Below are positions 57,400 through 64,000 of a stretch of 64,000 nucleotides of DNA, one piece after another; within the stretch, counting starts at the first letter, position 1; every line of letters begins with the position of its first letter. The translations under genes were made by a program, and so were the position numbers. This DNA comes from Monodelphis domestica (Eukaryota; Chordata; Mammalia; Didelphimorphia; Didelphidae), in contig NC_077228.1 of the NCBI RefSeq assembly GCF_027887165.1, forward strand, positions 384,438,456 through 384,502,455, read 5' to 3'. The notes under the pieces are model-generated. The model did not search any database and was not told the origin of the DNA. It worked only from the letters and a program-made list of their open reading frames with translations.

Positions 57400-60300
57400 C
57401 TTAAGAGAGAATTAAACACATTAGTTAAAAGGCAAGAAAATTTATTAGAACATGTATAATTTACAATATTACAATTTAAAATAATATTTGGGGCTTCCTA
57501 GTTCATAAAATTGCACTTCTAAAAGAAACAGCAATCTTAAATTCTGGGACCTAGGCAGCAACCTCCCCCTCAGCTATCTCCCACCCCAGGAGAGTAATAA
57601 ATTAAAACAAATCTCCAAACCTTTTTTATATTGAAGTCTTATTAGTAGAAATTTGAGCAGACATCACCAAGTATAGTTAGAAACCGTATATATGTTCTTC
57701 TTTACTGATAATTATGGACATGATAAAATTTATTGCCAAAGTAGAAATTAAAATATGAGATAAAGAGAAAATAATATTTGATCCTAGATTCAAAAGGGAA
57801 CCATTGGAGTTTTCTGAGTTGGCTAATGATTTGATAAGACTAGTACTTTCGGAAAATCACTTTGGCATCTCTGCTTAAGGCTGCTATTGCAATAGTCCAG
57901 GTAACAATGATCCCGATTACATATGTTAAGGTCTCTGTTTTATTCAGAAATAAATCTCTTTCTCCTTTTACGTGTGAAAGAGAATTCTTTACTATATTAT
58001 CTATCCTGAGTTAACATTAACCCTAACCCTCACTAGACTGTGAAGACAGGATTAACTCTCCTTTGTCTACTTTTTTGATCGAATTAACCCAAGCTTGAAC
58101 TAGGTGGAGGAGCTCCCAAACCACTTAGTGAATTCACACTCTACTTAGTGCCAAATGAAAAGCCAGTAAGATACTTGGAGAGCTCCACCCTTTTTTCTAA
58201 CTCAAATAGCCAGAAACCTTTGAATTCTTTTAAGAGTTCACATTCTCAGAAATGTGTGAATCCAGAGATGTGAATCCTAGTAGGAGAGTTAACACCTTTA
58301 CAGGTGAGAAGTCAATCCCATAGACATTGCCCCTGGGCAGTGCTGGATAATATGGAAACTGTGATTGACCCCTGTGAAAAGGGGCAGGGACAGGAAACCA
58401 CCATAAAAGCCACAAAATACCTTGGCTGGGGCAGTCTGGTGAAGTTGAGTCTTATGTAGTGTCTCCTGGAGATAGTCCTTGAGGGAACTTCTCTGGAGAC
58501 TGCAGCATGGATTGTGACTTCAACTTAGACTCTGACTCCTGGACTACTTCATTTGGTGATTGAAAAGGCTGACTCCTTTCCTAGTTTTCTAAGAGATTAG
58601 CTTCCATCTTGGAGGATAATTGGTGGTTACTTACTATGGGCCCTCCTGGCTGAGGACTAGTATAGGTGTTTTCTCTAACCTCTCTCACATTTCTCTACTT
58701 TATTGTTTCCCCTCTATTTTGATAAATAAACTTCTGACATGAGATTTAATAATTTCCACAACCATATAATTTAAGTCCAACCATTAAATTTAACATTTAC
58801 ATATGATACTGTAGTGGTTGTTTTTTTTTTTTAAAGATACTTACAGCTTTCTCTTCTGAAGAAAGTACACCCTCTACAGCTACTATCTGGTACTGCTTAT
58901 GCTTCAAATTTCCCACAAATCGCCAGAGCTGTTTGAGACTGGTGCTCTCAATGTCTTGTTTTAATAGTTTCTGCATTTCCCGAGAAGGACAGCCTGGGTC
59001 AAATATTAGTAAACAGAGGGTTCTGTTCTTTCTCTCTTCAATTCCAATAATAGTTCGGCTGTGTCCTAACATAAAAACAAAATAAAAAAACTGTTAACAA
59101 TTATTGAATATCTAATCTACATGTGTTTTATGGTCTTTGTTACTTGTTCAAAATTAGACGATACATTACCAAATATACTATACTACTTACACATATGCGC
59201 GGTATATACATATACATGTATATACCGCACATATGACATATATGCACTATATAATTTATATGGTAAATAAATGCCATATAACTCATAAAAACCACATTGC
59301 ATTTCCTTTATAAGCCAATGATATTCCACTGCCACTCATATATGCTTCTCTTTTTTTCTATTAGTCAATTATCTATGCATTTTCTATCATGACAATGGAG
59401 GTCCAGAAGACCTACTCATAAGTCAATCCTATCACCAAAAATTTTGCTCTATAATGAAAACATTAAAGTCATCCTAGAAAATACCACACAAAAATGTAAA
59501 CATAATGCTAACCTTGATGCTGTAGATAGATGGGAGGCTTGGAGGAACATACTACCTTTAGACCTCCTTCTCTGCCTGAAGAATAGTAATTCAATATCCA
59601 CTCAAATAATCGAGGGTGTGTGCCCAAAGGGCCAGTAGGCTTGTGAAAATCAACAATTCGACACCTAAAAAAATTCAGTGAGGAAAAAAATGCTCAGAAA
59701 GGAACATATTAAAATAGATTTATACTCAGGATTAGTAAATAAAAAGATCCATAAACTTACTCTTATTTACCTGTGTTTTTCTAAGAAAAAATGAGAATAT
59801 TTAAATGATTTACATTGAACAAATAGCATTTGCAAAGCTGTCTATAACAACTTACATTTAAACAGTGCTTTAAAGTTTCCAAAGAACTTTCCCTACAATA
59901 AAACTGTAATATTAATACTGAAATCATTATTATCCCCATTATGCACATGAGGAAAGTGAAGTTTTGAAAGGATAAGTGACTACTCCATGGTCACATATTG
60001 ACAAGATATATATACGGGAGGATTTTAACCTATTTTTCATGTTGATGACTTGCACTCTTTCATTTAAAAATAACAATAATAAATTAAAATAATGTCCATA
60101 TAATCTTCAAGAAGAGAATTTTTTAAAGTTTCATTCAAACCCTAAGTGACCAAAGAGTTGTTGGTTGTTCAATTGTGTCCCAACTCTTTGTGAGATTCCA
60201 TGGACCACACTGCCCATTGGGTTTTCTTGGCAAAGATATTAGAGTGGTTTGCCAATTCCTTCTCCAGTAGATTGTGAATTTTAGATTTACTCCACCCTGC

Positions 60301-63300
60301 ATAGTCTAACAAAACTTACACCCCTACTTAAGGATTAAGTATTGAGAAGGATGGCCTATGACAGACATGTGTTAGCAAATGACAAATCAGAAACAACTGA
60401 CAGACCTCCTAGGCTGTCCTAAGTCAAGCTTAAGCTACCATTTGTAAATGTGAGACGCAGGAATGTTGTAAAAAATGGTCTATATATTTGATGTCACTTC
60501 CTCTCTCGGGCTCTTTTGAAGGAGAGGTGGCTGGTGGTAGCGTGCTGAGCATCTTGGCATCTTGGCATCGCTGCAGCTATTGTCCAGGTTTGGCAGTGAG
60601 CGTCCTTGATACAATACTGGGAGAAGCTTAGTAGCTTAGTTCAGGTGAGGCATCTTCCCTGAGCTCTCTTGGAGTTTAGGCTGATTTTTTTTCCCCTTTA
60701 CCTTTCCTAAAAGGTCCCTCATCTAGGAGGAGGTCTCATGGCTGGAAGGTCTCTGAACTACCCTTGGCTCAGGCTAGGCCGGAGAAATCTTATACCCTTT
60801 TCCCTCTCTTTTCTTCTTAATTTCTTCCCTCTATATTAATTAAACCACCATAAAAATCCCAAAGTGAGTTGAGTATTTTTATTGGGATTTGAATTAATCC
60901 ATGGCGACCAAATAAATTTATATTTCAGTCAAAACCCCCTAAATTTACCCCTTACAAGATTAAGACTGAGGTTAAGTGACTTTTCCAAAGTCACACAGCC
61001 AGTAAGTATCTGAGGCCAGATTTGAAGTTGGATCTTCCTGACTTCCATCTAGTTGTCACAGTAAAGCATTGTATAAATAATCTATGTAGCGTGTAGGATG
61101 TGGCTTAACTTCTATGTTCTTTGAATGTTTGGGTCAGATAATTAATTTTTATTTTCTCAATTTGGCTATCAAGTACAAGTGACCATACTGCCACAAACTA
61201 AAATTGCAACAAGAGTGACAGCAAAAGGACACAAGTAGTTAAGAGTTGTGAAATTATTGTAGGCCATACCTAGAATCTGGTCTATGTTTTAACTAATATT
61301 CTCTCCATGTAAGAGAAGTCAAACTACCAACACTTAAATAAAACTTTGTAAAAAATTTATTATAAACATTATAAAAAATTTCAATGCCTACATGGAAGCC
61401 CATTAACAATTACAATTAATATCACTATCATATATTAAGACACTCATATATAACCCAATCTTCTCTTCAAATTCTTCCAGAAAAGAAATAAAATCTAAGG
61501 CTATAAAATAAAAGGTTAATAGTAGGTAGCATAAACAAATTTAATATTGACAATCTATTAACAGATTATTGAATTATTAATCAATGGTTTTATAAATAAA
61601 TGATCTTCCTTCAACACAAATTATTTGGAAGTGAAAAAAGAATCACAGCAAAGTAAATATTTTGTCTTTTGAACTTGGAAATTTAAATTTAATTGTTTGG
61701 AACATACTTGCTATTTTAAAAAATTTCATTTTTTAGTATTGCTCATAATATAATTCAAGAAGCAGAGCTGCCATTCAAATGACTCCAAATCAATTTATAC
61801 TCATAATCTCTTATTGAAATAAGTGGTACAAAATCACTGACAGCAAAACTAAGAGAGAAGTTATCTAAAAAATATTTAAAGAAAAATATTCCTCTCCTTC
61901 CAAAATGTTTGGTTGCATGTTATGGTGAATACTTATTATGTATAGAGAGTTAAGGTAAAGACTAACAACAAATATAATCTGACAGACTGTCATTTAAATT
62001 TAGCTAAATTTAAAACAAATATGACCTAAATATGTACTATAAAAGTGAACATCTTATCAATTAATAACTTAAGAATTAGGTTCCTTTGTAATATCAATGA
62101 CAAAAATGATTTAAAAATGAGTTGAATTACCAAAAAAGTAAAACAAAAACAATGGGGGGCAGCTGGGTAGCTCAGAGTATTGAGAGCCAGGCCTAGAGAC
62201 GGAAGGTCCTAGGTTCAAATCTGGCCTCAGACACTTCCCAGCTGTGTGACCCTGGGCAAGTCACTTGATCCCCATTGCCTATTACCACTCTTCTGCCTAT
62301 TGACTCCAAGACAGAAGGTAAGGGTTTAAAAAAAAAAGAAATAGTAAATAAAAAAACAAGCAAGTCCACGAATTTTTCTTAAAAGATACCTACTTTAGCC
62401 TGAGAGAAGTTAATAATGAATATATTTCACATGCTCCAATCCAGGCTTTTGTTCCTTGTAACCTGTTGTTGAGTTGAGAGGCACCCTGAGGATCAAACCC
62501 TTCTTTCCAAGCATCTTCAATCATGGACTGAATTTTTGGAATACAGGGAATTGATATATCTGAAATTATGTCAATAATGTACCACATATTATAAACAAAG
62601 ACATTACAAATGACTGAGTAAAAATATTCTACTTTGTTGCTTTTAAATCACTTATAAAATATAAGCATTTCAATTGGGATGAAATGAATGATAAACATCT
62701 GGGGCAGTTAAAATTTCAAAAGTATAATTGTACTTTTGTACAATTACATACCCCAAAACTAAGTCTATCCCAATTCTGACTTCTCATGTCATTTCCTTTT
62801 CTATACACAAATACTTAAGATTTGTAATAAAAGCATATTACAGGCCCTATACTGATCTAATTGATGTAAGATACCTCAAAAGAGTAAAGAAGCACTAAAT
62901 GCAGTTAAACTGATTATATCTATAGATAGCACACTTTAAAATGTGGAGCCTGACTTGGGAAGAAATTGAGGCTATAAACAAACTTTATGGAACTTTTTTG
63001 ATTACTTAGCCACTCAAGCTCTTTACCTTAATTCCCAGGAAACTATAAATGTATAAATAATGACCTTCAGGGTGGCAGAATAGGCTTTTGGTCTTTGGGA
63101 AATTCAGGTAAGAACATTTCTCAGACCTTGGTCAACACCACAGCAACAAATAAATTTGCAAAGTAAGCCAACCAATTAACCATACTTTCTCCAACCCTTT
63201 CATTTTTCTCCTTTTCTATACTCTATTCCTCTAACCAATTATAATATACAAAGAACTCAAAGCATAAATTTGGGATTGAAAGCAACAGAAAATACACATC

Positions 63301-63855
63301 CTTACTAACTACTGTACGAGAACCTCCTGGATGTGACAAAACTTGATGAAAAATCACTATGTCAGAGATGACCTTTATTCTGTATATAAATAGGAAATCA
63401 TTTTTATGCTACTTTATCTCACAAACTCATTTAAGGATGTTAGCACTTTCATGGCAAAGATGGTTTGTTTAGTCTTCTTAGAAATGTTTGGAAGAAAACA
63501 TTGTGCTCATATCTGTCTTCAGTTTTTGATCCTTCTGAAAACCTCAATGTGATAAATTATTTGTGCAAATCTTTTGCTAAGCCACTAAATGCCTACTAAT
63601 TAACATATACTTCACATGTGCTTGAGTAGATGATAGGTTCAGAAAAGCAAACAAAATTTCGCTTACCTTTCAAGCAGTCCTTGTAAGAATCATTTCGCAA
63701 CAGAGATGAAAGTAGCATTTGGAAATTTCTGTAGCCACAACCCCAACCTTTGTCTCCTAAAGATGAATAAAAATGATCTACTCCTGTGGAAAGCCACACT
63801 CGCCTCACTTCTCTGGCTTCATTCTGATAATGCCTATGGAGGGATTCAATTATTC
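57313..63855 (-). CDS. ZUP1: ZUP1 (ZUFSP), C-terminal peptidase half (5 exons, partial)
   Basis: K63-chain-selective deubiquitinase of the C78 papain-like class, acting in nuclear genome-stability responses (family knowledge). Exons in transcript order are 63855-63667, 62559-62394, 59664-59513, 59065-58845 and 57399-57313; splice phases agree at every junction. The catalytic triad expected from the human enzyme is present: Cys in DKGWGCGYRNFQMLLSSLLR (codon 63737-63739), His in VDFHKPTGPLGTHPRLFEWI (59643-59645) and Asp in LLIFDPGCPSREMQKLLKQD (58998-59000). The zinc-finger half lies beyond the right edge. The gene converges on RSPH4A, with about 17.5 kb of repeats between the stops. The C-terminus runs about 15 residues past where the remembered human protein ends. 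TTTATT at 57175-57180 (AATAAA on the - strand) is a likely poly(A) signal. Confidence 0.93.
58030..58802 (+). mobile_element. LTR-like block (fossil) in ZUP1 intron
   Basis: Carries a TATA-like CCATAAAAGCC (about 58400) and a GATAAATAAACTTCTG poly(A) region (about 58720), arranged like U3-R-U5. Edges and target duplication were not settled. It lies between the last two ZUP1 exons. Confidence 0.45.
58845..59065 (-). CDS. ZUP1: ZUP1 exon with catalytic Asp
   Basis: 221 bp, acceptor TTATGTTAG, donor GTAAGT after codon GCT. It encodes HSRTIIGIEERKNRTLCLLI, FDPGCPSREMQKLLKQDIES and GNLKHKQYQIVAVEGVLSSE. Confidence 0.95.
59192..59235. repeat. 44-bp near-perfect palindrome
   Basis: 20-base arms (left arm CATATGCGCGGTATATACAT) separated by ATAC; the right arm pairs at 19 of 20 positions. 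In the ZUP1 intron between the His and Asp exons. Confidence 0.95.
59513..59664 (-). CDS. ZUP1: ZUP1 exon with catalytic His
   Basis: 152 bp, acceptor TTTTTTTAG, donor GTTAGC. It encodes CRIVDFHKPTGPLGTHPRLF, EWILNYYSSGREGG and LKVVCSSKPPIYLQHQ. The reading frame is seen only in the spliced context. Confidence 0.93.
59840..60010 (-). repeat. MIR-type SINE, antisense
   Basis: TTTAAACAGTGCTTTAAAGT, ATCCCCATTATGCACATGAG and AAGTGACTACTCCATGGTCA. Confidence 0.55.
60160..61055 (-). repeat. Second-type marsupial SINE, antisense, split by an LTR
   Basis: GTTGTTCAATTGTGTCCCAA to CAATTCCTTCTCCAGTAGAT, then after the LTR TAAGACTGAGGTTAAGTGAC to GGATCTTCCTGACTTCC. Confidence 0.88.
60273..60956 (+). 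mobile_element. Solo LTR (fossil) in SINE, 4-bp TSD
   Basis: 684 bp, TGTGAATTTTAG to CCCCTTACA. AGAT at 60269-60272 and 60957-60960. Loosely related to 19062-19755 (compare CTAAGTCAAGCTTAAGCTAC). Sense relative to the + strand, inside a ZUP1 intron transcribed the other way. Confidence 0.9.
61080..62150. other. ZUP1 intron, unassigned
   Basis: AT-rich intron; no repeat or exon recognised. Confidence 0.4.
62155..62338 (+). repeat. Marsupial CORE-SINE
   Basis: GGGGGCAGCTGGGTAGCTCA to AGGGTTTAAAAAAA with a short deletion before the tail; about 55 bp below a ZUP1 exon. Confidence 0.92.
62394..62559 (-). CDS. ZUP1: ZUP1 exon (SIPCIPKIQ... region)
   Basis: 166 bp, acceptor CATAATTTCAG, donor GTAGGT. 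It encodes ISIPCIPKIQSMIEDAWKEG, FDPQGASQLNNRLQGTKAWI and GACEIYSLLTSLRL, closely matching the human protein as I remember it. The split Lys codon fixes the donor two bases into that codon; reading straight through would hit a stop. Confidence 0.94.
62560..63666. other. ZUP1 intron, unassigned
   Basis: No repeat or further exon recognised. Confidence 0.45.
63667..63855 (-). CDS. ZUP1: ZUP1 exon with catalytic Cys
   Basis: 189 bp. Acceptor TTCTATTTTAG, donor GTAAGC. It encodes IIESLHRHYQNEAREVRRVW, LSTGVDHFYSSLGDKGWGCG and YRNFQMLLSSLLRNDSYKDC. The Cys of WGCGY is the expected nucleophile. Confidence 0.94.
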
Positions 63856-64000
63856 CTAAAATAGAAGGGAATTATATGAGCTGGCTAAATAATAGTACTC
63901 TACAGCAGTTTCTTTAAAAAGAAGAAATCAAACCAAGTGGTTGAACACCAACTACTGGCATAACTAAATGAGATACAAGTACAAGACATTAACCACAAAT

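Overview
The window looks like nuclear DNA of a marsupial mammal. The evidence is dense copies of the marsupial tRNA-derived CORE-SINE (a head reading GGGGCAGCTGGGTGGCTCAG, a core GTGTGACCCTGGGCAAGTCA and an A-rich tail), a second marsupial SINE type, many L1 pieces, MIR/L2/L3 relics, hAT elements and many endogenous-retrovirus LTRs. I cannot tell the species; American or Australian marsupials are both possible.

Three host genes can be read exon by exon, with consistent splice phases. (1) The last two coding exons of RWDD1 on the + strand (1,302-3,495). (2) A complete RSPH4A on the + strand (24,637-39,791, six coding exons, 761 codons), the radial spoke head protein of motile cilia. (3) The last five coding exons of ZUP1 (ZUFSP) on the - strand (63,855 down to 57,313), the K63-selective deubiquitinase; its 5' half lies beyond the right edge. 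From memory this order and orientation (RWDD1 >, RSPH4A >, < ZUP1) is that of human 6q22.1, so the block is conserved mammalian synteny. The genes are neighbours and there is no sign that they share a pathway.

Layout. 1-3.7 kb: RWDD1 3' end. 3.7-24.4 kb: intergenic repeats, including a recent 5'-truncated L1 (10,779-12,113), an L1 holding a small provirus (15.5-17.8 kb), a four-level nest of L1, LTR, hAT and LTR (17.8-19.9 kb), and two head-to-head LTRs (21.0-21.8 kb). 24.4-24.6 kb: RSPH4A promoter. 24.6-39.8 kb: RSPH4A, its introns filled with SINEs, an L2 and two long copies of an unnamed interspersed repeat. 40.8-41.3 kb: a hAT MITE. 42.4-43.8 kb: an L1 with LTRs of one family in and beside it. 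45.6-56.5 kb: a broken gamma-like endogenous retrovirus with gag and pol remains and several younger solo LTRs, in the gap between RSPH4A and ZUP1. 57.2-64 kb: ZUP1.

I did not find a new gene system, CRISPR array, rRNA or functional tRNA. The more interesting points are the apparent C-terminal extension of ZUP1, a 78-bp in-frame duplication in RSPH4A exon 1, the datable nests of insertions, and two solo LTRs of one family inserted 40 bp apart in the integrase region of the old provirus.
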